The notes beneath the pieces are model-generated. The model was not told the origin of the DNA. It worked only from the letters and a program-made list of their open reading frames with translations, and searched no databases. The translations under genes and the position numbers were made by a program. Shown piece after piece: positions 1 to 10,962 of a stretch of DNA of 64,000 bases (its first letter is position 1; each line of letters begins with the position of its first letter). Source of the DNA: Aristolochia californica (lineage: Eukaryota; Streptophyta; Magnoliopsida; Piperales; Aristolochiaceae); contig JARWKL010000005.1 of assembly GCA_029961685.1 (NCBI GenBank), forward strand, positions 4,656,501-4,720,500, given 5' to 3'.

Positions 1-259
1 GAAAATATTGCAATCAAAAATTATCTTGTGAGATTCCACTTTCTTTTGTTTTTTTCTCTTGATTTTATTCTACTTTATTGAACCATGCCAAGGGAGTTTC
101 TTTCTTCTTTCTATTCATTCCTTGATTAAGTTGATATCTTACTTGTTAATAAGGAAGGAATTTCACATCAACTCTCTTTGGAAAGTGGAAAAATCTGACT
201 TTCTAAAAATAACCACGATTCCACTTAAGGGTGTGAACCTTTCTTAGGCTCAAGTTCTC
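1..259. other. AT-rich flank, no gene recognised
   Basis: Short open frames only. The stretch directly precedes a copia gag fragment on the same strand and is probably part of the same decayed element (its leader or an early gag segment). I see no conserved motif. Confidence 0.3.
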
Positions 260-625
260 AAAAGATTCTTTATAACTCAAGATTTGGTAGATCACTTTAT
301 CAAACCTCCACAAGCAAATAATGAGGAAGATGCCAGCTATAAAAGATGGTTACAAGAATATACATTGGTAATTAATTGGTTGATTAATAGCATAGATGAA
401 AATATGGCTAAAAGTGTGGTTCATCTTGATATGACAAAAATTATTTGGGACATATGTGCAAAGTTATACTCCAATATTGATAACCTCCAAGGACTTTATG
501 ATATTTTTAGGTCATGCACACCACCAAGCAAGGAGAAAAGTTGGATCACCTTTTTTGCCAAATTCAGAGGTTTTTCGCAAGATTGGAATTGGCCCAACCT
601 TACTGCATTGATGTTGTTGTACAAT
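260..625 (+). pseudogene. copia-type gag fragment (UBN2-like)
   Basis: The frame open from about 284 to its stop at 631 has the composition of the gag N-terminal region of plant Ty1/copia elements. It shows a Trp-rich block followed by a stretch reading VINWLINSI and a later TKIIWDICAKLY, which is the usual 'W-LL-S' and 'AKEMWD-L' pattern of the UBN2/gag domain. Gag packages the retroelement RNA into virus-like particles. Only about 110 residues remain. There is no CCHC knuckle, and the frame runs into an LTR of opposite orientation at about 626, so the copy is broken. Assignment to copia is fairly secure; the exact lineage is not. Confidence 0.6.
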
Positions 626-1047
626 TATTGATTTTTAGGACCCTCTTCACATAATTACAAAGGGTCTAAGAGAAGAGAGAAAAGGGAAGAAGAGGAGAAA
701 AGGAGAGAGAGAGAGCTCGTGGGGAGAGAAGAAGAAGAAACCAAGGGAGAGAAAGAAGAGGAAAAGAAAAAAGTGTAAGGACGAATTTGAGCCAAGAGGA
801 AAAGGTTTGCATGCTCTACCCAATGCCTTGAGACTGTATTTATAGTTTTGTGAAAGTGCTTATAATGACTATAATGCCCTTAAGATTACAACTTTCAAAA
901 CAAAAAGACAAAAGAATATATACACAAGCTTGTATTATTACAATTCTATGTCATCTGTATGGAAGTTCCTCTTATTTACCTTTCATGCCACCTTGTATCT
1001 TATTTATCATTCATACCATTCCTCCACGTGTATGATTTTTTTTAACA
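626..1047 (-). repeat. copia LTR, family B (3' LTR of the adjoining fragment)
   Basis: Read on the minus strand this begins TGTTAAAA and matches, along its whole length, the solo LTR at 10541-10962, including the GA-rich segment, the TATA-like 'tatttatag' and a similar size (422 bp). On the minus strand a purine-rich tract (GAAGGAGAG, at 1048-1056) immediately precedes it, as a polypurine tract precedes a 3' LTR. The end near 626 is less certain because the terminal bases have diverged (TATTG where TGTTG would be expected). Confidence 0.75.
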
Positions 1048-2930
1048 CTCTCCTTCAAGCTGGTACATAAATATCATAAATCCTTAATTTTGTACTTGTA
1101 TCATGAAGAGTAGTTGCTGGTATTGACTTGGTGAAAATATTTGCATGTTGGTTCTTTGATGGAATGTAACGATGGTTATGTCTCCAGCTTATAACTTCTC
1201 TCTAAGTAAAGTGGCAGTTGATTTTGATATGCTTGGTTCTTTCATGAAATACTAGGTTTATAACTATGTACATTGTTGTCCGATTATCACGGTGAAGTTG
1301 CATTATTTGTTTAAAAGAGAAACTTAGGATTTTAGCCATATCATTTCACTTATTGCATGGGCATTGACTCGATATTCAGCTTTTATGCTTGATTGGAATA
1401 CGACTGTCTATTTTTTACTCCACCAAGTGACCAAATTGCCACCCACTATCAATCCAATATCCGGAAGTGGGTGTTCTGTCATCAGGTGATCCTACCAAGT
1501 CTGTATCAACAAATCCTTCTATGTTGGTGTGTCCATGGTTTTTGTATAATAGTCATTATCTAAGTCTCTTTTTTAGATACCTCAAATTTTTTTCTAAGAC
1601 TTGCCAGTCGGCTATTTAAAGATGATAAATGAATTGACTAACAATACTTACTGTGAAAGAAATATTAGGTCAGGTTACAATGAGATAGATTAGTTTTCCA
1701 ATGAGTCTTTGAAATCTCCTTATATCAAACTCATCTCCTTCTTCCGTGTGTAATTTGGTATTTGGGTCTTTTGGTGAATCAAGAGGTTTACATCCCATCA
1801 TACGTGTTTCTTCCAACATATCTAGCACATATTTTCTTTGTAATAAAAAAATGTCATATTTTGATTGCAAAACCTTTATGCCAAAGAAGTATTTGAGTAA
1901 GCCTAGATATTTTGTTTGGAATGTTTTGCATAGTTCCTCCTTTGTTTTTTTCCATTCCACTTTTATCACTACCCGTCAAGATAATGTTATGCACATAGAC
2001 AACCATAAGAATTGTGCCTGAGCTAGTGTATTTACCAAATACAAGAGTGGTCAGTTTCACATTTTTTTAAATTTTGCCCAAGAATAACCTTACTGAAATT
2101 GTCAAACCATGTTCAAGGAGATTGTTTTAAACCATAGATGGATTTCCAAAGTTTGTATACTTTTTCCCCCTCATCCACAAAACCGGGTGGTTAAATCATG
2201 TAGACTTCTTTTTAGAGGTCACCTTTCAGGAAAACATTTTTAACATCAAGTCGGCGAACGTCCCATTGAAAATCTATAGTAATTGAAACAAGAACACATA
2301 CCAAGTTCATTTTAGCAACAATAGAGAAGGTCTTTTCATGGTTGATCCTTGGCAACTAGTCAGGCTTTAAGACGAATAACACTGCTATCCATATTATGTT
2401 TCACAGTAAAGACCCACTTGCATTCAATAGATTTATTTTCAGATGGTAATGTTATGAGATCCCAAGTTTGATTGGAATGCATGACTGTCATTTCTTCCTC
2501 CATGGTTGTTTTCTATCTTGGATGTTGGAGGGCTCCTTGAAAATCCTTAGAAAGAGTAATAGAAGAAAGGGTTACAAGGAATGATTGACAAGTTGGAGAC
2601 ATATATTGAGTCAATAGGAAATTAAATATTAAATGAGAAGTAAATGGTTGTATAGGGACACAATAGCAATGTTTTTTAGGGCAATAGGACGAGTGTTATA
2701 CTAAGGATCAAATGGAAGAGGAGTAGAAGAACTAAAACAAGGACTTACTTTAGAACTGTCAATTGGCTCAAATGAAGGAGGATCCATGGGAGGAGAGAGA
2801 TCTTCAAGCTCTAAATGAAGTAATTGATCGTCCATTGGATCAAGAGGTCTCTGTTCTTCAAGGGGAGTTGAACCGGTAGAATGTGAGTTTCGGCAAGAGT
2901 AGAATGGTCGATCCTAAAAATAAAAAGTTA
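1048..2930 (-). pseudogene. copia pol fragment: reverse transcriptase and RNase H, family B
   Basis: Minus-strand translation gives, in order, a copia linker, an RT segment (KWVFTVKHN, then VYMI-PPGFVDEGEKVYKLWKSIYGLKQSP), the RT active-site block as YVHNIILTGSD, and the connection region ending LIGKLIYL. These are standard landmarks of plant Ty1/copia polyproteins. The catalytic YVDD box reads YVHN, and there are many in-frame stops and frameshifts, so the copy is dead. It is followed by a polypurine tract and the 3' LTR at 626-1047. The 5' part of the element (gag, protease, integrase) is missing beyond about 2930. Confidence 0.8.
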
Positions 2931-3460
2931 AAATGTATAGAAATTATTTTAAATAGTGAATACAATTTTATCGATTTAGCAAAATTTGAAATAGTGGTTC
3001 TATAATAGAAGTGACTATGAATGGAGATTATTTATTTACGGACTTACATAATTTTTTAGTGATATCCCAACAATGCCCTTTTTTTATGAAAATAAATAAA
3101 AATTAATAATCAATCTTATACGTTACCATATTTATTTGACAAATTTTCAGTAAATAAAATATCAAATACAAAAATACCCATTCAAAAAAATTCTATATGA
3201 TTTTTCGGCCCATCTTGACCGAAAATTTTTACTGGAAAAATTATATAATTTTCATGATAAAAATTTGTAGCTAGAAAAATGTTTTTGTCATTTTTGCTGT
3301 CGTCGTTTGCTAAACAATATTTTAATGACTGAATCCTCGCATGCTCTTCTCACGTAAAACCACCTCATATTACTCGGTCCTGTTGCAGAAGCTTCTCGTC
3401 GAATCGCCTACTTCTAGTGGCAACAGGAACGACGGCAAAGAATCCTTTGGAAGCAACTGG
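2931..3460. other. AT-rich intergenic DNA, probable promoter side of COX7a-like gene
   Basis: No coding frame is recognised. The last 150 bases become less AT-rich and probably include the transcription start of the gene that begins coding at 3677. Confidence 0.4.
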
Positions 3461-3676
3461 AACTAAAAGGGCAAAATAGTGCAGCAGAAACTTGAAGCGA
3501 CAATATTAGCAAAATCCATTAGTTTCTCTCGAATCATCTCTGAACGTATAACCTGTTATTCGTGTTGGATTACCTTCATTTTCTTAGTTTCACAGGTAGT
3601 ATTTGCCCCTGAGAGCAGGGTTTACCTTCACCGATTCGCTTCTCTCGGATATATTTCTTGTTTATCGATTCAGGAT

Positions 3677-3970
3677 ATGGCCGAGGAACCCTTTCGTCCC
3701 AGGGAGAAGATCATTCAAAAGCAGAAATACTTCCAGAGAGTTAATAAACCGACCTACCTGAAGGGTCCGTATGACAAGATCACCTCAGTCGCCATCCCCT
3801 CAGTATTGGCGGCTACCGCCTTGTTCATGACTGTGAGTTTCTTCTTCTGAATTGTTCCAACAGTTTCTTCTTCACGAACTTCCCCTTGAACTCTATTCAG
3901 TAAAATGTTTCTCTGTTTACAGGCACGGGGGATCTACAACATGACTCATGGAATTGGGAAGAAAGAGTGA
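3677..3970 (+). CDS. COX7A: cytochrome c oxidase subunit 7a-like protein
   Basis: A small protein of the inner mitochondrial membrane, inferred to be a subunit of respiratory complex IV. Two coding exons are placed at 3677-3832 and 3923-3970 (GT at 3833, AG at 3921-3922), giving 67 residues. The product opens MAEEPFRPREK, has a central KGPYDKITSVAIP block, one hydrophobic segment (about residues 34-52) and ends HGIGKKE. This layout and length match the plant protein family annotated as COX7a-like. The start at 3677 is chosen because family members begin there, although the frame is open upstream to 3479. That leader may be 5' UTR: a possible 75-bp UTR intron with GT near 3595 and AG at 3672-3673 ends just before the ATG. 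The identification rests on remembered family sequence. Confidence 0.85.
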
Positions 3971-4136
3971 AGAATCTTCCATTTGATTTCCTGCTAGCTC
4001 TTGCATGTAACTCAAGTTTCTTTCACCTCATTAACGATTCAGTTTCTCTCGTGTTCTGCACGTTCAACGTTTGGAAAAAACAACTTCGTTTTAGTGAATG
4101 GATGACCTGATTTAATCTATCATCGGGTTACAATTA

Positions 4137-5881
4137 GGGGGGGTTAGTCAACAAACTAAAAATTTGATCTTCATCTACATCTTCATCTCATGCATCTACA
4201 TGATCTTCATCTTCGAAATAGGTGTTAGTGTGGATAAGTTCATGTTTGAAGATGGTGTTAGTGTGGACAAGTTCATCTTCATCTTCATCTTCGAAATTTA
4301 AAACCATTGATTTTATTAATTATAAAAATAAATTAATTAAACCAAATGTTTGAGTTAACAATATTTTAATTACCACTATTAAATCACTAATACAATATAG
4401 TAAATAAAAAATAAATACGATTAATAAATAAAAAAATATTATATTAATAACATCAGATAAATTTTTTACATGGTATTAATTACTAATATATTTTCACAAA
4501 ATTAAAAGTAATTAATTAATCAAATTCATACTTTAATTATTTTTTATTTCTTAGAAAAATAAATATGAAGTTTAATATAGTAATAAAATTGAAAAAAATA
4601 ATAAATAAATACATATACAACTTTATTAATAACCTAAAAGAAAGATTATTCAAATAACGAGTTTGTACCTTTAATATTAAAATCATCAAGTTACAATTTT
4701 AGTACATATGAACAACACATGTTCAAAAGTAATAAGATACAACCATCATTTATCATTCCACATGGAAGTCGATATGGCATCTCGAAATTGTGCGGCTTTT
4801 GTGGATTCTAATACACTTTGCCTCCGAAAGCATGTTACTTGGCTACCCACATCCTCAAGACCATCGCAATCGTTGCTGTCTGTATCATCCATTGCACCTA
4901 ATTGGACCGCATCGCCTCCTCCACCGGGCTCGCCACCTGAATCATCATCTTCATCTTCAAATAGAGCAACCTTTACCTCTAATTGTCTATTTTGTCTATT
5001 GCCCTTTTAACCGGCCCTTCAAATCGATTTTCGAAACGTAAAAAAAATTCGAATATGGAAAACAATAGTCAATTTATGCAGTAACGAGCAGGGAGGGCAA
5101 ACCTCAATTTATCCGATCCTATAAACATTAACGAGAGGACTACAGTCTTCCAAGATCGAAAGATTCAGAAATCGTTATAGAAAAGAGTACCTTAATATTA
5201 ATAATTTCTTGAAGTGTGAGCTCTTGTTCCGGTTCTTTGTCACCATCGGGAGTAGGTGGTCTGTTGATCAATGACCTCCTGAAAGAACGAATAAACGGGA
5301 ATTGAGGAAACAGAAGTTAAGAAAGACATAGAAAAACAAACTCTATGGTAATTTCAAAAACTTTTGCACAGAAACAAGTTGGTTGACATGTTCTGAAGTG
5401 CGATGGAAGAATATTGCTAAAGAATGGAACGATGTCTCTGGAGCTTTGTCTTTCAGTTTAAGGCTGACAGCGAGTCCGAGAGAAGAGAGGGAGGCACAGA
5501 GACGAGAGAGGGCGTACGAGAGAGAGGGTGAGTCCGAGAGAAGATCGAGAGAAGGAGGCCGGAGATGAGAATCCGAGAGAAGAGAGGTAGTAGCGACGTC
5601 GGGGGCGCAGGGAGACGAGAGAGGGAGTGCGGGAGAGAGGAAAAAAAGGGAAATGAGGACGTACAAGAGAGGGGGAAAAGCAAGCGTCACGCATTGTTCA
5701 TCTCAAAGAAGATCAAATATGGCCTTCTTTGAGATGAAGGATTTTAAACCGTGGAGATGAAGGACCGCTTCATCCCCTGTATCCAGATGAAATGTAATTT
5801 GCGCTCCACTAACGACTACAAGTGTTGAAGGGCGGCATGCGGTTGAAGATCATCTCTGAGTTCAAGTTGACTAACCCCCCC
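4137..5881. mobile_element. PIF/Harbinger-like DNA transposon, element 1
   Basis: Perfect 16-bp terminal inverted repeats, GGGGGGGTTAGTCAAC (4137-4152) and its complement (5866-5881), are flanked by the trinucleotide TTA on both sides (4134-4136 and 5882-5884). A TTA/TWA target duplication is the signature of the PIF/Harbinger superfamily. The left half is AT-rich. The right half holds a GA-rich tract (about 5460-5660). Subterminal repeats of the type ATGATCTTCATC lie inside the left end. Its length (1745 bp) is too short for an autonomous element, and only a relic of transposase is left inside. The closely related element at 30090-31609 has the same organisation. Confidence 0.85.
4746..5007 (-). 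pseudogene. transposase C-terminal relic (Harbinger type) inside element 1
   Basis: The minus strand is open for about 86 codons. It runs from an acidic stretch (FEDEDDDSGGE) to a tail reading AAQFRDAISTSMWND before a stop at 4746-4748. An acidic linker followed by an 'FRD-IA--MW-DY'-like end is typical of plant PIF/Harbinger (HARBI1-like) nucleases. A TAA lies in frame just upstream, and the DDE catalytic region is absent. A further minus-strand coding-like patch (about 5205-5285, reading PTPDGDKEPEQELTLQEIINIK-like with a GT after it) may belong to the same lost gene. The family is inferred from the tail alone. Confidence 0.5.
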
Positions 5882-6429
5882 TTAGTGTAACTTTACAGAC
5901 TGAGAAGAACTTTGGTTTTCTTTTTAAGAACTGTTGCGTTTCTGGAGATGAACCATGACCAAAATTAAGCTCCATATGGAAGCAACCAGGTTTCTTGGAA
6001 CTGTACCCTTAAACCTATTTTCCCATAAGTAGGAAATTTTTTTGGGAAACTATTTCCCAATTAAAATTGAAATTCACTATTAGAGTGTAGACTCTTGTAG
6101 TGAATTTATATTTCAACTCTGGAGTATAACTTTTCATTGTTAGAAGTGGTTCCAATATCAAATTTAAATTCGTTGGTGTAGTTTTTTGTTTGCAAACTAT
6201 TTTTTTTCTTAATAGTGATGTGTTTTGAATATATTATGGTTGAAGTATATAATAACACTTGGTAGATTGGTTTCGGTTCTATAATCCTCATTTGAAATAT
6301 CATAAAGGTTTCTTAAACAGAAGGAAACTGATGAACAATTTACATAGCATTTATTCTTAGAACCTATAGACTCATTTTGACTAGTAATACTAGACTAGTG
6401 CCTTTTGGATTTTTCTATTGGCCCAGGTG
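5882..6429. other. gene-free spacer between Harbinger element and copia element
   Basis: AT-rich, with only short random frames. A short inverted stretch near 6020-6062 (CCCATAAGTAGGAAA and GGGAAACTATTTCCC) resembles debris of small MITEs found elsewhere in the window. Nothing else is recognised. Confidence 0.35.
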
Positions 6430-8115
6430 GCTTCTCAAGAAGGGGGTGTACTAGAATGGCAGTGCATCAATGGGCCTCATATATTTAATAGTACAAATTA
6501 TGTCTATTGGAAAGTTAGAAAGGATTTCTTCCTTCGATCGGTCAATTGTGACATATTGCATGTCATCATAAATAGACCTTTCGCGCTTATAATGTGATTA
6601 CTGGTGAAAAGATTCCAAAAACTTTTGGTGAACTTACTAAAGAAGACAATGATCAATAGGGAACCAACTCCATGGCAATCAACCTATTATTGTGCACCTT
6701 AGTTCCTAATGAGTTCAGTCGGGTCTCCACATACAAAACAACCAAAGAATTTTGGGATAAATTGAAGGTGACCCATGAGGGAACAACTCAGGTGAAGGAT
6801 TCTAGGATTAGTCTATTCGTAGTCCAGTATACTGAATTCAAAATGAGAGTGTGTAAATTAATAGGTTAAATGAATTCTAGATTCACTCACGTTGTCAATG
6901 ATATGCATATCTTAGCAGAGAAAGTATCCCTCTATAGAAGAACAATAAACTCTTGAAAATTCTTCCAAAGTCATGGGATACGAGGAATACGACAATTAGA
7001 GAAAATGTAGATTTTAGGAGCATGAGCTTTGAGAATCTACTAGGTATACTTCTCACATATGAGATGGAAATAGAAGAAAAAGAAGAAAAGCCTAGGAGAA
7101 AGAATATTGCACTTAAAGTAATAGGTGTATCAAATGAGGATTCTAGTGGATTAAGCTCCGATGAGGTGACTTTTATCACTAGACATTTGCAAAATCTCTA
7201 TTAAAAGAAGAAAACTTTAGGAGATGACAAAACAAGGGAAACAAAGAAAAGTCCTTTATAAATACTGATGTTTATTTTGAGTGTGGCAAACTAGGGCATA
7301 AAAAAATAAACGCCCATCGCTTGAGGAGAAATTTTCATCCACAAGGAAGAATCCATAAAAGAAGAAAAATAAAATCTTGATCTCATCTTGGGATGCAAAT
7401 GAAAGTGAATCCAGCCATTTCGAAAAGGAGGAAAACGACATTAGACTCATGGCTTTATAAGAAGATGACTCCACTTCATTAGAAGAGGTAAGTAATTTAG
7501 ATTATGAGCATGAACTTGAGAAATTGCTTGAAAAATCTATCAATAGCATGAACAAATATAAAGAAAAATGTGATTACCTAAAAACAAGAAATTGTGAAGT
7601 TTAAGAGTGAATTGACTACTTTAAAGGAAGCATATGATGACCATGTGGCCAATGCTTTAAGGTAGCAAGAATTAATTACTAAATTGTGTTGTGATGGATT
7701 TGGATTGGAAAGAAATTCATTAGTTAAGAGAAAAAACTAAAAAATATTTATACTCACAAGTTTACACCAATGTGGCACCATAGGAAGAACAAAAACAAGC
7801 ATGTGCACAAATTTACTTCTTTGCTTCATATTAGATGATATTATTGCAATCAACTAGGTCATTATACTCATTTATAAACATAGAAATGCTTATGGTATCA
7901 AACAAAAGTGGGTATCAAAATCAAATGAAAAAGTTGTGGTGACCTAAATATGTAAGGGCAAGCAAGTTTGGATGCCCAAAGAGAATGTTGTAGCTAATGA
8001 CTTCCCAAAGGGACCCAAGTTAATTGGGACCTCTAAGGGATCATTCTTTTTCTTTTATACGTTCGACCCCAAGCCAAGGCACCAAAAAACGTGTGGATTT
8101 TAGATATTGGGTACT

Positions 8116-8295
8116 CAAGGAACATGACTGGTGATAATAAAAAAATTGTGGAACTCTACCCAAAGTGTGGTGGTTATGTCACTTTTGGATACAATGGAAA
8201 AATACCAAGGAACATGACTGGTGATAATAAAAAACTTGTGGAACTCTACCCAAAGTGTGGTGGTTATGTCACTTTTGGATACAATGGAAAAATAC
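8116..8295 (+). repeat. tandem 90-bp in-frame duplication in the copia protease region
   Basis: The block beginning CAAGGAACATGACTGG occurs at 8116 and again at 8206 with almost no differences. The 90-bp unit equals 30 codons, so the frame is preserved and the NMTGD...GGYVTFGYNGK segment appears twice. Confidence 0.9.
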
Positions 8296-8402
8296 CATTA
8301 AAATAATTATAAAAATAGGTACCTCTAACTTTCATATCTCATATGTTTCTTATGCAGAAGGGTTAACACACGATTTCCTAAGCTCTAGTCAATTTTGTGA
8401 CA

Positions 8403-8863
8403 GAGAAAATAAAGTTGTATTTGAAAAGTATAAATGCATCATGAAAAAATGAAAATGATGATGTCTTATTAGAGGGTCATAGAAACAAGATTTTATATTG
8501 CCAATATGTTTGACTTACTCTCATTTAGTGTCATATACATAGGTGCCAACCTAGATGAGTCTTGGTTATGGCACAAGCAGTTAGGACACTTCTGTATAGA
8601 TTAATTGAACAAAATAACAAAGAAAAATATGGTAAGAATACTACCAAATCAAATGTTTTTATGGAAAATAAAGTTGTATTTGAAAAGTATAAATGCATCA
8701 TGAAAAATGAAAATGATGATGTCTTATTAGAGGGTCATAGAAGCAAGATTTTATATATTGTCAATATGTCAGACGTACCCTCGTTTAGTGTCATATGCAT
8801 AGGTGCCAACCTAGATGAGTCTTGGTTATGGCACAAGCAATTAGGACACATCGGAATAGATTA
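8403..8863 (+). repeat. direct duplication (about 200 bp, offset about 259) in copia family A
   Basis: About 200 bp from 8403 (ending near 8605) recurs from about 8661 to 8863 with scattered substitutions. Both copies encode the 'ENKVVFEKYKCIMK' and 'IGANLDESWLWHKQLGH' blocks of the protease-integrase junction. Confidence 0.85.
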
Positions 8864-9529
8864 AAGAAAAATATGGTAAGAACACTACCAAATCAATTTT
8901 TTTAGGGAGAAACCCTATGACGCTTGCCAAGTTGGAAAACAACACAAAACCTCATTTAAATACAAAAATATAGCCTCAACCTCTAGATTGCTTCAACTAA
9001 CCTACATGGATTTAATTGGACCTACTTGGACCTTAAATTTAAATGCAAAGTGCCACACCTTGGTGGTTGTAGATGATTATTTTAGGTTTACTTGGGGTAG
9101 ATTTCCTAACTTACAAGGATGATGTTTTTTCAACCTTCACAAAGCTATGTGAAAAAAGTGCAAAAGAACAAGGTTGTAGCATTCTCAAAATTAGAGGTGA
9201 TGAGGGAGAAGAATTAAAAATCTAGAATTTAAAGAGTATCTCACACAACATAGTATAGACCATACATTTTCATCTCATGGAACTTCTCACAAAATGGTAT
9301 TGTTGAGACTAAAAATAGAACCTTAATTAAAATGGCAAGAGTCATGCTACATGCATATGACTTGCCTCACAAATTTTAGGTTGAAGTTGCGAATACAACT
9401 TGCTATATAATAAACCGAGTTAGAATTAGGCTCATTTACAAGAAAACACCTTATGAGTTGTATACAGTAAGTCTTCCCATTAGTAGCTATTTTAGAACCT
9501 TTGGATGCAAAGTTTTCATACTCAAAAAA

Positions 9530-10060
9530 AAAAGAAGGAGAAACTAAGAAAAATTGACAAAAGTGTTATTATAGGTATTTTTATTGGTTATTCATCTCAT
9601 AGGAAAACTTATACAATATATAACAAGTCTTCGATGAGAGTTGAGGAGTTGATGCATATTGAATATTATGAGTTGGATTCAACAAGTTCAACACCAACCC
9701 AAATTTTGGATAATGTAGAGGAAAATCTCCTTGAATCATCCAAGGAAAGTAAATTTCAAGATCCAAATCTTGAGTTCATACTCAAATAACCAAAGGAGAA
9801 ACTAGGGAAATTTGACAAAAGTGTTGATGTAGGTATTTTTATTGGTTATTCATCTCATAGGAAAGCTTATACAATATATAACAAGTCTTCAATGAGAATT
9901 GAGGAGTTGATGCATAATGAATATGATTAGTTGGATTCAACAAGTTCAACACCAACCCAAATTTTGGATGATGTAGAGAAAAATCTCCTTGAATCATCTA
10001 AGAAAACTAAATTTCAAGATCCAAATCTTGAGGATAGCACACAAAACTCAAATAACTAAG
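9530..10060 (+). repeat. direct duplication (about 250 bp, offset 258) in the copia integrase C-terminal region
   Basis: GGAGAAACTA at 9537 recurs at 9795, and similarity continues for about 250 bp. Both copies carry the GIFIGYSSHRK-type block of the copia integrase tail. A stop separates the copies. Confidence 0.85.
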
Positions 10061-10102
10061 AAGAACCACCTAAAGGAGCCAAGAGCTATAAGTTTATGAT
10101 TG

Positions 10103-10222
10103 ATCACCCCTTGGAACAAATCATTGATGACCTAATGGGTAAAGGGGAAAATAGAAGAGCAACATCACCCCTTGGAACAAATCATTGATGACCTAATGGG
10201 TAAAAGGGAAACTAGAAGAACA
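10103..10222 (+). repeat. tandem 61-bp duplication in copia family A
   Basis: ATCACCCCTTGGAACAAATC occurs at 10103 and at 10164. The two units are nearly identical and lie head to tail. Confidence 0.85.
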
Positions 10223-10540
10223 ACTCATTAACATATGGCAAATTGTACATTTGTTTCTCAACTTGAATCCAAAAAATTTGTCGTAGCTAAAAATGATGAT
10301 TTTTGGATTATGGCAATGTTAGAAGAACCTAACCAATTTGAAAGAAATCAAGTTTGGACTCTAGTCCTTAGACCTTGAAAACAACAAGTCATAGGTACTT
10401 AATGGGTTTTGAGGAACAAGACTGATGAATCAAATAAAAATGTGAGAAACAAAGCTAGCTTAATAGGAAAGGGTTATAATCAAGAAACTGGAATAGATCT
10501 TGAAGAAATTCACGCACCCATGCCTAGATAAGAAGTCATT

Positions 10541-10962
10541 TGTTAAAAGGAGCTACCCATGAGTAGGGGTAGAAAATAAGGCACAAGGTGGCATGGTTAG
10601 TAAATAAAGGGAACTTCTATAAAGATGGCATAGAGTTGCAATAATACAAGTTGGTGTATGTACTCTTATGCCTTTTTTGCTTTTGAAGGATTTAGACCTA
10701 AGGGCATTGTAGTCTTTGTAAACACCCTCTCTAAACTATAAATAGAGCCTTAAGGCATGGGGGTGAACATTAAATTCAATCCTCTTAAGCACAAATTCAT
10801 GCTCCCTCTTGTCTCTCCTTTTTCTCTCTTCTTTCTCTCCCTTGGTTTCTCTCCTAGCCTCTCCACGAGCAAGAGCTCTTCTCCTCTCCTCCTCTCTTCC
10901 TCCTCTTATCTCTTATCTTAATCCCTTGTTATTTTTATGTAAAGAAGGCCCTAAAATCAACA
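10541..10962 (+). mobile_element. solo LTR of copia family B with 5-bp target duplication
   Basis: The element begins TGTTAAAAGG and ends AAAATCAACA (TG...CA ends), 422 bp, with TCATT on both sides (10536-10540 and 10963-10967). It holds a TATA-like 'ctataaatag' near 10737 and a pyrimidine-rich downstream part. Its reverse complement matches the LTR at 626-1047. It interrupts the RT gene of family A: protein similarity resumes directly after the second TCATT. A lone LTR with an intact duplication is the expected product of LTR-LTR recombination. Confidence 0.92.

Noticed and set aside
5343..5694. Three overlapping minus-strand frames rich in Ser/Leu/Pro
   Set aside because: All are readings of the GA-rich tract of Harbinger element 1; the overlap in several frames shows composition, not coding.
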